Of a DNA stretch of 64,000 bases, positions 1 through 12,115 are shown in pieces. The position numbers were made by a program, and so were the translations under genes. Location: the NCBI GenBank assembly GCA_021442155.1, contig JAKCPB010000330.1, positions 62,001-126,000 of the forward strand. The letters are read 5' to 3'. Origin of the DNA: Cymbidium sinense. Lineage: Eukaryota > Streptophyta > Magnoliopsida > Asparagales > Orchidaceae. Under the pieces are notes generated by a model. It ran no database searches. It saw only the letters and a program-made list of their open reading frames with translations, and was not told where the DNA came from. The first letter of the stretch is position 1, and the number at the start of each line of letters is the position of its first letter.

Positions 1-966
1 ATAACGTGGGTGTTACCATCACCCTGCTGGAGCCATCTAGCCTTTGCCCTTTGCTTCCACTAAGAGTTGAGCCTTGCTAATGTGGAGTTCAGCTCAATGA
101 CTTTGGAGCGGAGTTCGACATCTTGTACCATAGAAAGGCCTTCATCAGAACATTCAGCAATTTGGAGAGTGGAAATATCCCTCTCTAGGTTCCATACAAC
201 AGGATATGAAAGCCAAGTGTCTTCGAATCTCAAATAACACTATGGTGGGTCATGAGTAACAGGAGTAATTAGAAGCAACAAAGGGCAATGGTCAGAAGCA
301 ATGTAGGGAAGATGGCAAACCTTTGTGTCTCAGAGGAGGTTGGAGGCTGAAGAATTAACCAAAACATGATCAAGGTGCAATCAAATTTTACTTCGACCAT
401 CTTTATTGTTGGTCCAGATGTATTGTGGACCAACAAAATCTAGCTCATGCAAGTCTGTCAAGGTCATGCAATCCTCCATTTCTTGCACTGCCTGGGAGTA
501 AGTGAATTGCTTCCCACATTTCTTGTCACTGTGTTTTAGAATGCAGTTGAAGTCCCCACCTATGATGGTAGGGGTCCACTGATCCCCATTATCCTTTATG
601 GTCTGCTAGAGAGCTCTTCTATGGTGGTAATCCTTATTAGCATAGACCCAACCAAGAGTCCACTGGATGCTATCTATCATACAGAAATTTCCCAACATAA
701 TCTGATCAGATATGATAAGTGGGGAGAAGACTACCAGATCTTGACGCCAAAGAATGATCAGCCCTCTCATGCTCCCTACAGAAGGGTGATAGAGAAACTG
801 CCAACTACATCCAGCTAACTTGTCTACCTCCTTCCTAGATATCTGCTCAATTCTAGTCTCCACCAGGCCAATGATACAAACATCGTGTCCACCAATGAGG
901 TGGCATATGTAGTTGCCCGTAGTTTTCTTATGGCCCTCCACAATTCTAAAAAAGAATGGAGGCCAT
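1..966 (-). pseudogene. LINE ORF2 of copy A: APE-type endonuclease, partial
   Basis: This is the N-terminal endonuclease of a LINE ORF2, which nicks target DNA to prime reverse transcription. ORF2 begins at 966 (ATG) in a TGATG overlap with the ORF1 stop. Visible endonuclease landmarks are GLVETRIEQISRKEVDKLAG (catalytic Glu) near 830-880, WTNN near 410-420 and SDHCP (catalytic Asp-His pair) near 285-310. The region below about 230 is the linker towards the reverse transcriptase. An in-frame TAG replaces the Trp of the usual FWNCRG start motif and a frameshift follows it, so the longest open piece is only 606-941. The frame is lost again before the window edge. The domain call is firm; activity is not possible. 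Confidence 0.85.
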
Positions 967-968
967 CA
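964..968 (-). promoter_or_regulatory. ORF1 stop / ORF2 start overlap (TGATG), copy A
   Basis: On the minus strand the ORF1 stop TGA (968-966) and the ORF2 start ATG (966-964) share one A. The same TGATG is present in copies B and J. Stop/start overlaps of this type support termination-reinitiation translation of ORF2 in some LINEs, for example SART1. Confidence 0.65.
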
Positions 969-3400
969 AGTAACCATAAGGGACGCGTCCCCGCTGTCCG
1001 ATGAAGGTGTAGTCTTATTTCTCTTCCTAAGAAGAACCTCAGTCGACCCTAGGTCCTACATCTCATTTTCAATGTGGGCCTTAGAGACCCTCTGCTTCCT
1101 GCTCTTGCTAGCCTTCTCCCGATCTGGTTTCTTTGGTTTCTCCAAGCTGGCTGGGGCCTTGAAAGTAGGTGGGCTGGAGATATCAATAGAGGAAAGTAAC
1201 TCCTGCAGAAGTGGAGCCTGAAGTGGTGGTACCCTAGTAACCTGAGCAGTTGTACTAGCAAGTCTAGCTTTAGGAGTTGGATTTCCTCTTTCCTTAGCAT
1301 TCAGTGCTACCTGAGGAGGTTTAGTCTTCTTCTTCTTGGTGACCAGTACCCACAGTCCATACTATGTAGAAGTGGTGGCTATTGGCTCAGTGGTACCTGG
1401 ATGGGGAGCAGCAGGCTGATGTTTCAGACCTTTGCCTTTATTGGTATCCACTATGTTGGTGCTATTATGAGTAGTGCTACTCTCACCTCTCCCAGCCACT
1501 TGTGGTTGAGCCTTTCCTTTCATTGGAATATTGCTACTAGCCTGCATAGGAGGAGGGGGTTGGGGCTTACCCGTGATAGGTGCAGATGTCAGGGCTCTCA
1601 AGGTTGGACAAGAATCCACTTGGTGTCCAACTTTGTCGCAAGAAAAATATAGCTGGGTAATACCCTCATACTCAACGGGCTGGAAGAATCTACCTTGTCT
1701 CCCATGGATCCATACTCCCATGGGGAGTTTGCTAGAAAGATCAAGTCTAATGTATACCCTGGCATACAGACTTTGGCCCCAATAATTGGTTTGATGGTCC
1801 AATCATAGAGGTTCTCCAAAGAATGAAGCAATCCTGGCAATGTTAGTATTATCCCAATATAGGAGAGGTAAGTTGGGAAATCTCACCCATATGGGAGAAG
1901 ACAAACCATGTAGAGATGCAGGGTTGAATGTTGGAGACCATTTATCCATGCTAATAACATTACCTATCACAAACCAAGGGCCTTTCATTAATATAACATC
2001 CTTTGCTTTAGTTGTGTCAAAGACACACACAAACTAGTCTTGGGCAACCATCACTAGCTTAAAAGCACCCCATTGGCTCCATTTCCTTTGGAGATCAGCA
2101 TTAAAGAAGTAGTAGGAGGGTCTTTTCCCCAATCTTTTTCCCACTAGGGCCTTCTCAAGTTTTATTTGATTGTCTTCAACAGTATGATCATCAAGTATGA
2201 TAGTTGTGCCATCCTATGAGGGTAGAAGCTTTATCCACAGAGCCCAACTTCACATACTCCTTGCGCTTCCATGGATTTGTATGAGAAGACCCAGGCTAGC
2301 CATGTATTGGCCGAGAGGTGCCACTATTTGATTGGCTTAGCAAAGGCCCCTTAGGTGGGCAATGGTCTTCAAACAAAGGGTTAATAGTTGTTGTACCATG
2401 CCCCTTGGCCGAGCCATGGAGAGTTCCCCAAGCAAAGTTGGTCGGGTCTGCAGAGGCATTATCACAAACACCTTGTGTGCATGGCCTTGTAGCATTGTAA
2501 TCAGCCATAGGGAGGTCATGGACAGCCGCCCCACTAGCTTGTGGTTGTCCGACATACTCAACTCCCATAGGTATGTCCATAGACACCTTGACGACCACCC
2601 TACCATCATTAACAATACATATAGGATCGGGCCTACCTTCGGTTAAGCTAACAGCATGTCCAGACCGGTTTCCACCCTCTTGCTTTACTGTATGCCTGTT
2701 GGTTGCCTGTCCCGCATGCCCCATGGGTGAGGACAAGCGCGTGCCGCTTCCACTATCACGGACAATGCCCTCGTGGTCTTCATTATGCTTGCTCCTTCGC
2801 TAGCGCAATTTGCACCGCCACATTCACGTGTTCGCCGACGATGGCACGTATGCCTGCACCATTTGCGTAACTGCCCGTGCAATCCATAGACGTGGTTGCG
2901 CATCCACTTGCACCATTTGCGCACTCGTCCGTGCAATTTACAGAGGCAGTTGTGTTGATTGCACCCGCCACCATCAATTGTACACCTGCCATATCGGCTG
3001 CACACCCGCCTCCGTGATGTCCTCGCCCCTGACCCTCCTCCATGTGCCCTTCCGCACCGCCACTCTTCTGACCAGACGTCGCCTAGCCATCCGTAAGCAT
3101 GCCTTCACATGTAGCAGCCCGATCAAGATCAAGATCAGCCAGAACCTCCTTCATGCCGGTATGGCTGATTGCTCTGGCCGCCTAGGCCCATGCAGATTGA
3201 ATAGTTCCCGAGATCTTGCCATGATCAAGATCCTCCATGCCCATCTGTGCCTCCTTGCCCTCTGCCCTCACCATGATTGCTAGAGTGAGTGAATGCAGAA
3301 TGCCCTCTTCTCGACCTCCCCTTCCTCACGACTTGTCCGGGGAGGAGCACCCACCCCCAGAGAGAGAGGATCTTAGAAAACTGAGCCAATAGAGAGAAAG
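966..3400 (-). pseudogene. LINE ORF1 of copy A: DUF4283-like plus zinc-knuckle protein, broken
   Basis: ORF1 proteins of plant L1-like elements bind element RNA. From the N-terminal side, the open pieces are a repetitive leader (2783-3043), a leader with MADYN and CTQGVC motifs (2296-2736), a DUF4283-like segment (1803-2030, with GPWFVIGN and WVRFPNLPLLYWDNTNIARI) and a continuation (1362-1802, with VEYEGITQL and the knuckle). The knuckle reads LYFSCDKVGHQVDSC: the first Cys of C-x2-C-x4-H-x4-C has become Tyr. ORF1 ends in a TGA that shares its A with the ORF2 ATG at 966. At least four frame breaks separate the pieces. The exact start is uncertain because the usual leader ATG near the 5' end is not preserved. 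Confidence 0.8.
2850..2990 (-). repeat. Imperfect tandem repeat in the ORF1 leader of copy A
   Basis: Two units of roughly 55-65 bp share the words gcaccatttgcg and ccgtgcaat. On the minus strand they encode related peptides of about 17 residues, NCTDECANGASG and DCTGSYANGAG. A similar pair is visible in copy C around 14040-14150. Confidence 0.55.
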
Positions 3401-3423
3401 TTTGCGTGAAAATGAGAGAGCTC

Positions 3424-3468
3424 CAAAGTTTTTCCAAAGTTTTTGGGTTCCCGAGAGTTTTTGGGTTC
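3424..3468. repeat. A/B junction: three copies of the 15-bp junction motif
   Basis: Between the 5' end of copy A and the 3' end of copy B lie a partial motif (3425-3433), a full AAAGTTTTTGGGTTC (3436-3450) and AGAGTTTTTGGGTTC (3454-3468). The last directly abuts the B tail, which starts TGAAAGCTGC on the plus strand. Confidence 0.75.
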
Positions 3469-3542
3469 GTGAAAGCTGCATTTGCATTTAAGAATAAAAA
3501 GGATATTATAAACTAGCATAGAGGTGCAACAACAAAAATAAA

Positions 3543-6500
3543 CTAAGTAGGAGACAAATGCTTCCTATCATCCTCTAAGATAATAAGGAAATCTGGAGGA
3601 ATAGTACAATAGTCAGTAGCTTGCCAACAGAAATCAGCACTTGTAGTAAGGCGGTCACAGAAATTTGCTAATCGATTGTAGTCTTTGTAGGTGTGGGAGA
3701 AGAGCACCTTGTAAAAGTCTTTGAGGAAGCCAAGATCCGGAGCTGGGGTAGTCTGAAAGTCTATTAATGTCACAACGTAGGTTACCACACCATGGTTGTC
3801 TCCTTCAAGGACAAGACCTTTATACTCATGCATCCAGGGTTCCATAAGCCGCTTTATGGCAATCATAGCATGCATCTCAACAAAGGTGTTGTCCCATTGC
3901 TGTAGCTGAATTCCTGTAGCCTTGATGAGGCTACCGCAGTCATCCCTAATCACTACACCAATACCTACTTAGCCTGAAGGAAATAGGGCACTATCAACAT
4001 TGGCCTTAAGCCATCTGGGAGGGGGGGAGTCCAAGAAGAGAGGGAATGCAGCCGGTGCGGCTGATGGAGCTCCCATTGCTCACGGAATGGAAAGGTAGAG
4101 GTGTTGGTGAAAGTCTCCAAGATGTTGGCCGCAATCAACTTCGGGGTTCCATGAAGGCAGCCATGGGTCTTGGCATTTCTGGTCCTCCATGCTTGGTATA
4201 CCACATAGCAGTATGCTCTGCCCCAAGCTAAACTTGCCTTGGGGGTTTGGTCAAAAGCCTTGAGAAGTTCTTGGGAGTTGGCAAATGAAGGCAAGTTGAA
4301 CCCCCAAGTAGAGAGAGTTTGAAGTACAGCAGTCATGAAGGAACACCTGGTCAAGATGTGGTCCAAGTCCTCTGCCTCCAAGCAACCCCAAGGGCATTGG
4401 ACCTCATCAGCAAGTCCCCTCTCTTGTAGCCAAGTGAGGGTTGGCAAGGTACCCTTCAGGATTCACCACCAGAAGATCTTTTCCTGGGGATGAAGCTTGA
4501 ATTTTTGGAGCCACTGGTTGCAAGGGCTAATATGAGGAAATAGGGCTCGATAAGCTAAAGCAATTTGGGATTGACCTAGTGGAAGATGGATCAACTCTAG
4601 TTCATCTGCCACTAAATCAGGGTGCAACACCACTCCTCTAAACTGGTCCACCAGATCCCTCCCAAAGTGGAGCTCCAACTTTATGATATCCTAAGAATAG
4701 TCAGGAAGAATAAAAGCACCCACACTCTGATCTTCAAGGGTGGTAACATCAAGAAAAGTAGGCCTCCTGGAAAGATAAAGATCGGTCAGCCAAGTATGGG
4801 ATAATACCTGAACCTCACTCACATCAGCTAGTCTCCACCGAATGAGGGGCCTGAGGCTCTGGGCTCCACTGAGAAGGACATCCCAAGACTTGGAATCACC
4901 CCTTCTCAAAGAACTATTCCAAATATCATCACCATACTGCTCCCGAATGCAACGGTGAATGAGAGAGGTAGGCTGTTGTAAGAAATCCCAGGCTAGTCTT
5001 GCTTTGAGTGGACCTGTCCATGTGGTGGCAGAGTGAAACCCCAACCCACCAAGCTTCTGAGGTGTACAAATGGTAGCCCACTTGACATAGTGAATCCCCT
5101 TCTGCATGGAGCTCTTGTCTCATAGGAAGGATCGGCATATTTTCTCTATTTCCTGTAACACATTCATAGGCATGATAGTATGTGTCAGCTGGTAAATGTA
5201 ACCTGGAAGTAGGGCAGAAGAAATGAGTGTAGCACAGCTTGCCAGGGAAAGGTGTCGAGATCCCCATGACATAATCTTTCCATTGGCCCGTTGGATTAGG
5301 TGGGAGTAATCAGTCTTGTACAATCTCCTCATGGCTACCTTCAGGCCAAGATACTCCATCTCCTGAACCCATATGAACCCAATCATCCTGATGATGCAAT
5401 TAGTTCTCCATCTCTTGGCTTCTTTGCTAAACAAGATAGCAGATTTGATGCAATTGATGCGTTGACCCGACCAAGCACAATCCTCCAGGATGCCCTTTAT
5501 TTTCTTGGCATGTGCCACTGAAGCCTGGGAAGTGATATGAATATCATCAGCATAAAGAAGATTAGAGATACAAGTACCTCCTGCAGTGATGGTCATGCCC
5601 AGGTTAGGCCCCCTTTGTCTAAAGGCCAATGTAAGCAGCTCAAAACAAAGGATAAATAGATAAGGTAAGAGCAGACAACCCTGATGAAAGCCATAATGAG
5701 CATTAATCCACTCAGTTCTTTGGACATTCAGCAATATAAAAAATCTGGGATGTGTGACACTGGATCAGCCAATTGTTGAATTTGGTAGGGAAGCCCATCA
5801 AAGACAGCATCTGCTTCAAGGTTTGCCAACTCATCCGGTCGTAATCCTGCTCCATGTTAACCTTGATCACCATGAAGCCAACCTAAGAGGTAGAATGCTA
5901 GAACTTGTTGAAGATATCTTGAGGAAGGAGGCAATGGTGGGAAATGTTCCTCTGAGGGACAAAGGCTCCTTGTTCCTCAGAAATAAGAATAAGGAGTATA
6001 TGCTTCAGTCTGTTCACCAAGATCTTCACAATAAGCTTGTAGATGGTCTAGCATAGATTGATTGGCCAAAATTTTGAGGGGTAATCTGCACCAGCAACAT
6101 TGGGTGGCAGCACAATAAGTGTTTCCTTCCAAGAATCAACCAAAAGGGAGGTGCCAAAAAATTCATGGACGGCTTCAATGACATCATGTTTTACACACTG
6201 TCAAAATTGCTTGTAAAATGAGGATGTGATCCCATCCAAGCTCGGGCCCTGGTTTGCACCCATAGAGTGTATGACATCCCAAATTTCATGCTTAGATACA
6301 GCTACATCAAGGAGGGGTTTGGCATGAAGTGGTACCTATTGCTCAGTAGGTAATGTAGGCCAGTTATTGAGGGAAACAATCCCCTCAACCCATTTCTTCC
6401 AGAAGAAGGCAGTAAAAGTAGCGGATATTGCCTCAGGACTATCCACCAAGCTGCCATCATCCATCTTCACACAACTAATCTTGTTGGTGTGATGTCACAA

Positions 6501-7604
6501 AGAAGCAACAGTGTGAAAGAAGTGGGTGTTGTCGTCACCATGCTGCAGCCATCTAGCCTTTGCCCTTTGCTTCCACCACGAATTGAGCCTTGCTAGAGTG
6601 GAATTCAATTCAATGACTTTGGAGTGCAGTTCAGCTTCCTGTGCCATAGAAAGGCCTTCATCAAAGCATTCTGCAATTTGGAGGGTGGCAATATCCTGTT
6701 CCAGCTCATCCTAGCATGAATGGAGATCCTTCAGCTTGCTTTTACTCCAATGGGAGAGGACCTTTAATGTACGACTGCTCTTCCATTTGAGAATGGCAGC
6801 TTTGGACCCAAAGTCAGCTTTGTTCCACTTCTACCAAACAAGTTTCCATACAACAAGATATGAAAGCTAAGTGTCTTCAAATCTCAACCAGCGTTGTGGT
6901 GGGTCATGAGTAACAGGAGTAACTAGAAGCAACAGAGGGCAGTGGTTAGAAGCAATACGGGGGAGATGACGAACCTTTGTGTCTCAGAGAAAGTTAGAGG
7001 TAGAAGAATTCACCAGAACCTGATCAAGGTGCTCCCAGATTTTATTGCGACCATCTTTATTGTTGGTCTAAGTGTATTGTGGGCCAACAAAATGATGCTC
7101 ATGAAGATCTGCCAAAGTCATGCAATCCTCCATTTCTTGTAATGTCGGAGAGTACGTGAATTGCTTCCCCCCTTTTTTATCACTATGTGTTAGAATGCAA
7201 TTGAAATCCCCACCAATGATGGTAGGAGTCCGCTGATCCACATTGTCTATTATGGTTTGCCAAAGAGCTCTTTTGTGGTGGTAATCCTTGTTGGCATAGA
7301 ACCAACCAAGAGTCCACTAAATGCTATCTGTCATACAAAAATTACCTAGCACAATCTAGTCAGATATGATAAGAGGGGAGAAGTCTACCAGATCTTATCG
7401 CCAAAGAATAATCAGCCCTCCCAAATTCCCTCATGGGGGAGACAGAGGAACTTGTGCCTAGCTAACTTGTCTATTTCCTTCCTAGATATCTGCTCAATTC
7501 TGGTCTCCACAATGCCAATAATACAAAGATCATGTCCACCAATGAGGTGGCATAGGTAGTTTCCATAGTTCACCCCTACAACTCTAGAACCAAATGGAGG
7601 CCAT
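3543..7604 (-). pseudogene. LINE ORF2 of copy B: APE-RT-zf-RVT-RNase H polyprotein, broken
   Basis: Domains run from high to low coordinates. The endonuclease occupies about 6940-7600 (start ATG at 7604, TGATG overlap). A linker and the reverse transcriptase fingers (about 5740-6940) are heavily shifted. RT palm 5120-5734 has NVQRTEWINAH, LLPYLFILC and an intact Y-A-D-D box (LLYADDIHITSQAS). The RT C-terminal region is 4691-5107. The zf-RVT region (3965-4678) has EKIFWW and CPWGCLEAEDLDHILTRC. RNase H (3543-3953) keeps FVEMHAM (catalytic Glu) and LEGDNHG (catalytic Asp). The protein ends EDDRKHLSPT. The open pieces are no longer than 204 residues, against an expected length of about 1,200-1,300, so it cannot act. 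Confidence 0.85.
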
Positions 7605-7950
7605 CAAGTAACCATAGGGGATGCATCCGCCATCGATGAAGATGTGGTCTTCTTCCTCTTCTTCAGAAAGGCCTCAGCCGACCCCTGGTTCTGCATCTCC
7701 CTCTCAATGTGGGCCTTAGAGACCATTTTCTTGCTGCTCTTACTAGCCTTCTCCCGATCTAGTTTATTTGGCTTCTCCAAGCTAGCTGGGGCCCTGAATA
7801 CAGGGGGGCTATAGATATCAACAGAGGGGAGTAACCCCTATAGAAGTGGAGCCTGAGGTGGTGGTACCCCAGTACCATGAACAACTGTAGTAATAGGTCC
7901 AGCTTTAGGAGCTAGCGGGGGCCCTGAATATAGGGGTGCTAGAGATATCA
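7604..7950 (-). pseudogene. LINE ORF1 of copy B: C-terminal remnant
   Basis: Only the ORF1 tail remains. Matching words in copies A and C, such as the Lys/Arg-rich stretch and the MVT stop overlapping the ORF2 start at 7604, show the identity. The DUF4283-like and zinc-knuckle regions are absent because the copy is 5'-truncated. A 40-bp block of this tail (7781-7822) is repeated with a few changes at 7911-7950, right at the truncation point. That could be a template jump during insertion or a later duplication. Confidence 0.7.
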
Positions 7951-7953
7951 TTG

Positions 7954-7968
7954 AGAGTTTTTGGTTTC
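7954..7968. repeat. B/C junction motif (single copy)
   Basis: AGAGTTTTTGGTTTC lies directly between the 3' tail of copy C and the truncated 5' end of copy B. Because B has lost its own 5' end, this motif cannot simply be the 5' end of B. Confidence 0.75.
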
Positions 7969-8035
7969 TTGAAAGTTGCATTTGCATTAATATAAAAGAG
8001 GTTACAAATCACAGAGGTGCAGTAACAAAAATAAA

Positions 8036-11000
8036 CTAAGTAGGAGACACATGCTTCCTATCATCCTCCAAAATAATAAGAAAAGTAGAAGGAATAGTAC
8101 AATAGTCGGTAGGCTGCCAACAGAAATCAGCAGTAGTAGCAAGCTGAGCATAGAAATTTGCTAATCGTTTGTAGTCTCTACAAGAGTGTGAGAAGAGCAC
8201 CTGGTGGAAATCTCTGAGGAAACCAAGATCTGGGGCCTGGGGTGGTCGGGCTATCCAAAAAGTCTGTTGCATGGTCTGCTGGAGATAAGTTGCAAAACTA
8301 TGGTTGTCTCCCTCAAGAACAAGTCCTTTATACTCATGCATCCAAGGCTCCATGATCTGCTTGATGGCCATCATTTCTTGCAGCTCAACAGAAGTTTTGT
8401 CCCAATGTTGTAGATGAAATCCTGCAACATTGATGAGGTTGCCGCAGTCATTCTTGATTACAACCCCAATACCTGCTTGTCCTGAAGGAAGTAAGGCACC
8501 ATCAACATTGGCCTTGAGCCATCCGGGAGGGGGAGTCCAAGAGGAGAAGCAATGCAGTTGAAGTGGCTAGTGGAGCTCCCATTTCTCAAGGAACGGAAAG
8601 GCACAGGTGTTGGTGAATGTCTCCAAAATATTGTCCAAAATCAGCTTTGGGGTTCCATGCAGGCAGCCGTGTGTCTTGCCATTTCTAGTCCTCCATGCTT
8701 GGTACACAACATAGCAGTATGCTCTACCTCAAGCCAAGGTTGCCTTGGGGGTTTGGTCAAAGTCCCTGAGTAGCTCCTGGGAGTCGGGAAATGAAGGCAT
8801 GTTGAACCCCCAAGTATAAAGAGTTTGAAGAATAGCAGTTGTAAAAGAGCATCTGGTCAGGATGTGGTCTAAGTCCTTTGCCTCTAAGCAGCCCCATGGG
8901 CATTGGACCTCATCAACAAGTCCCCTATCCTGTAGCCAAGTGAGGGTTGGTAGGGCACCCTTCAGAACTTGCCACCAAAAAAGCTTTTCCCGAGGGAGAA
9001 GCAGGAATTTCTGAAGCCATTGGTTGCATGGGCAAATCTAAGGAAAGAGAGCTTGATAAGCTAAAGCAATCAGGGGCTGACTTAGTGGGAGACAGATCAG
9101 CTCTGGTTCATCATCCACTAAGTCAGGTTGCAACACCACTTCTCTAATTTGGTCCACCAGCTCCCTCCCAAAATCGAGATCCAATTTTGCAATATCCCAA
9201 GAAAGGTCAGGAAGAATGAAAGCAGTCACTTTCTGATCTTCAAGGGAGGTAGCATCAAGGAAAGTAGGCCTCCTGGAAAGAGAAAGATTGATCAACCAAG
9301 TATAGGATAATACCTGAACCTTGCTTCCATCTGCTAGCCTCCACCGAATGAGAGGCTTGAGGCTCTGAGCTCCACTGAGAAGGATAGCCCAAGACTTGGA
9401 GTCACCCCTCCTTAAGGAACTGTCCCAAATATCATCATAATACTGTTCTCGAATGTAGCGATAGAGGAGCAAGGTAGGTTTTTGTAAGAAATCCTAGGCC
9501 AGTCTTGCACTGAGTGAGCCCATCCAAGTGGTGGCAGAAAGAAACCCCAACCCTCCAAGCTTCTATGGTGTACAAATGGTAGCCCACTTGACATAGTGGA
9601 TGCTTTTCTGTGTGGAGCTCTTGTCCCATAGAAAGGATCGATACATTTTTTTAATTTTCTGTAACACATTCATAGGCATGACAGTAAGTGTTAGCTGATA
9701 GATGTAACCTAGAAGCAGGGTAGAAGAAATGAGCGTAGCACGGCCCACCAAAGAAAGGTGCCGAGATCCCCATGCCATAATCTTCTGCTTGGCCCGCTGA
9801 ATCAAATAGGAATAATTAGCTTTGTGCAATCTCCTCATGGCCAATTTTAGGCCAAGATACTCCATCTCTTGATCCCATCTGAATCCAGTCATTCTGGTGA
9901 TGCGATTAGTTCTCCATCTCTTGGCCGCTTTACTAAAAAGGATAGTAGATTTGGCGCAATTAATGCGCTGACCTGTCCAAGCATAGTAGTCTTCAAGGAT
10001 GCCCTTTATTTGCTTGGCATGCGCCACTGAGGCCTGGGAAGTGATAAGAATATCATCAGCATAAAGAAGATTGGAGATACAAGTACCTCCAGTAGTGATG
10101 GTCATGCCCAGATTCGGCCCCCTTTGTCTAAAGGCCAATGTAAGGAGCTCAGAACAAAGAATGAACAAGTAAGGTGAGAGGGGATAGCCATGATGAAATC
10201 CACAATGAGCATCAATCCACTTAGTCCTTTGGCCATTTGGTAATATGGAGAATCTAGGATATGTGACACACTGGATCACCCAATTGTTGAATTTTGTAGG
10301 AAAGCTCATCAATGATAGCATCTGCTTCAATGTTTGCCAACTCATCCGGTCATAAGCCTGTTCCATGTCAACCTTGATTGCCATGAAGCCCACTTAAGAG
10401 GTCAAATGCTGGAACTTGTTGAATATTTCCTGAGAAAGGAGGCAGTGGTGGGAAATGTTCCTCTGTGGGACAAAGGCTCCCTGTTCTTCAGAAATAAGGA
10501 CAAGAAGAATATGCTTCAGCCTGTTCACCAAAATCTTTGCAATAAACTTGTAGATGGTCTCACATAGACTGATCGACTGAAATTTTCAAGGGTAGTTTGC
10601 ACCAACAACTTTGGGGAACAGCACAATGAGTGTCTCCTTCCATGGGTTGGCCATGTGGGAAGTGTCAAAAAATTCCTGGACTGCTGCAATGACATCCTAT
10701 TTCACACACTGCCAGAAATGCTTGTAGAAGGAAGATGTAATCCTATCTAAGCCTGGGTCCCGGTTGACCCCCATGGAGTGTATGGCACCCAAATATCTTG
10801 CTCAAATACAATTGTGTCAAGTAGAGGTTTGGCATAAAGTGGTACCTATTTCGATGAGGCAATGTGGGCTAGGCTCAAGGGAGGCGACCCCCCCATTTCT
10901 ATCGAGAAGGTAGTAAAACCAGTAGATATTGCCTCAGGACTATCCACCAGGCTCCCATCATCCATCTTCACATAGTTGATCCTGTTGGTGCGATGTCATG

Positions 11001-12115
11001 AAGAAGCAATGGTGTGAAAAAAGTGGGTGTTACCATCACCTTGTTGGATCCATCTAGCCTTTGCCCTTTGCTTCCACCAAGAGTTGAGCCTTGTTAGTGT
11101 GAAGTTTAGCTCAATGACTTTGGAGTGAAGTTCAGCATCTTGTGTCATGGTGAGGCCTTCATCAAAACTTTTTGCAATTTGGAGGGTGTCAATATCCTTC
11201 TCCAGCTCAGCTTTAAGTGAATGGAGGTCCTTCAGCTTGCTTTTGCTCCAATGGAAGAGGGCCCTCAGAGCGTGACTGCTCTTTCATTGGAGGATAGTGG
11301 CTTTGGTACCAAAGTCATCTTTGTTTCACTTCTGCCAAATCATCTTCCATACAACAGGACATGAAAGCTAGGTTTCTTTAAATCTCAACCACTGCTGTGG
11401 TGTTCATGAGTAACTGAAAGCAAAAGAGGGCAGTGGTCAGAAGCAATACGGGGGAGATGGCAAACCTTAGTGTCTCAGAGGAAGTTGGAGGCTGAAGAAT
11501 TAACCAAAACACAATTAAGGCGCACCTAGATTTTACTTCGACCATCCTTATTGTTGGTCCAAGTGTACTTTGGCCCAACAAAATCAAGCTCATGTAAATC
11601 TACCAAAGTCATGCAATCCACCATCTCTTGCACTGCTTGAGAGTAAGTGAATTGCTTCCCACCTTTTCTGTCACCCTGTGTCAGAATGCAATTGAAGTCT
11701 CCACCAATGATGGTAGGGGTCCCTTGATCCATGTTATCTCGTATGATCTGCCAGAGTGCTCTTCTATGGTGATAATTCTTGTTGGCATAAACCCAACCAA
11801 GAGTCCACTAAATGCTATCTATCATACAAAAATTGCCCAACATAATTTGGTCAGATATGATAAGAGGGGAGAAGTCTACCAAATCTTTTTACCAAAGAAT
11901 AATCAGCCCTCCTGAGTTCCCTACAAAAGGGTGATAGAGGAACTACCAGCTGCAGCCAGCTAACTTGTCTACTTCCTTCCTGGATATCTGCTCAATTCTA
12001 GTCTCCACAAGGCCAATAATACAAAAATCATGTCCACCAATGAGGTGACATAAGTAGTTGCCTGTAGTTTTCTTATAGGCCCCCCTACAGTTCCAGAATA
12101 AGATGGATGCTATCA
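8036..12115 (-). pseudogene. LINE ORF2 of copy C: APE-RT-zf-RVT-RNase H polyprotein, broken
   Basis: The endonuclease occupies about 11378-12110, with the GGDFNCIL and YTWTNNKDG motifs at 11526-11732. The RT has the longest clean stretch, 9563-10393 (276 residues): KVDMEQAYDRMSW (motif A), YPLSPYLFILC and an intact Y-A-D-D box (LLYADDIL). The rest of the RT C-terminal region and the start of zf-RVT lie at 9038-9472. RNase H at 8036-8374 keeps LEGDNH and ends EDDRKHVSPT. The start codon is damaged: the expected TGATG overlap reads TGATA at 12115-12111, so the ATG is lost by one transition. Several frameshifts separate the domains. The palm alone is intact enough to serve as a family reference. 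Confidence 0.87.

Larger units (their letters stand above)
1..3450 (-). mobile_element. LINE copy A (lineage 1), 5' part, cut by window edge
   Basis: Reading leftwards from 3450 this copy holds the 5' leader, a decayed ORF1 and the endonuclease part of ORF2. The reverse transcriptase and 3' end lie beyond position 1. It is most like copy J: the opening of the window closely matches sequence starting near 50530. Lineage 1 is recognised by the EQISRKEVDKLAG string in the endonuclease. Its 5' end adjoins the 3' end of copy B across a motif-rich junction at 3424-3468. Confidence 0.88.
3469..7950 (-). mobile_element. LINE copy B (lineage 1), 5'-truncated
   Basis: The copy runs from a 3' tail at 3469 through a complete but decayed ORF2 to only the last 350 bp of ORF1, so it is about 4.5 kb instead of about 6.6 kb. 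Its 5' end at about 7950 follows a 40-bp local duplication (7781-7822 and 7911-7950). It is flanked by copies A and C, both in the same orientation. Confidence 0.88.
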
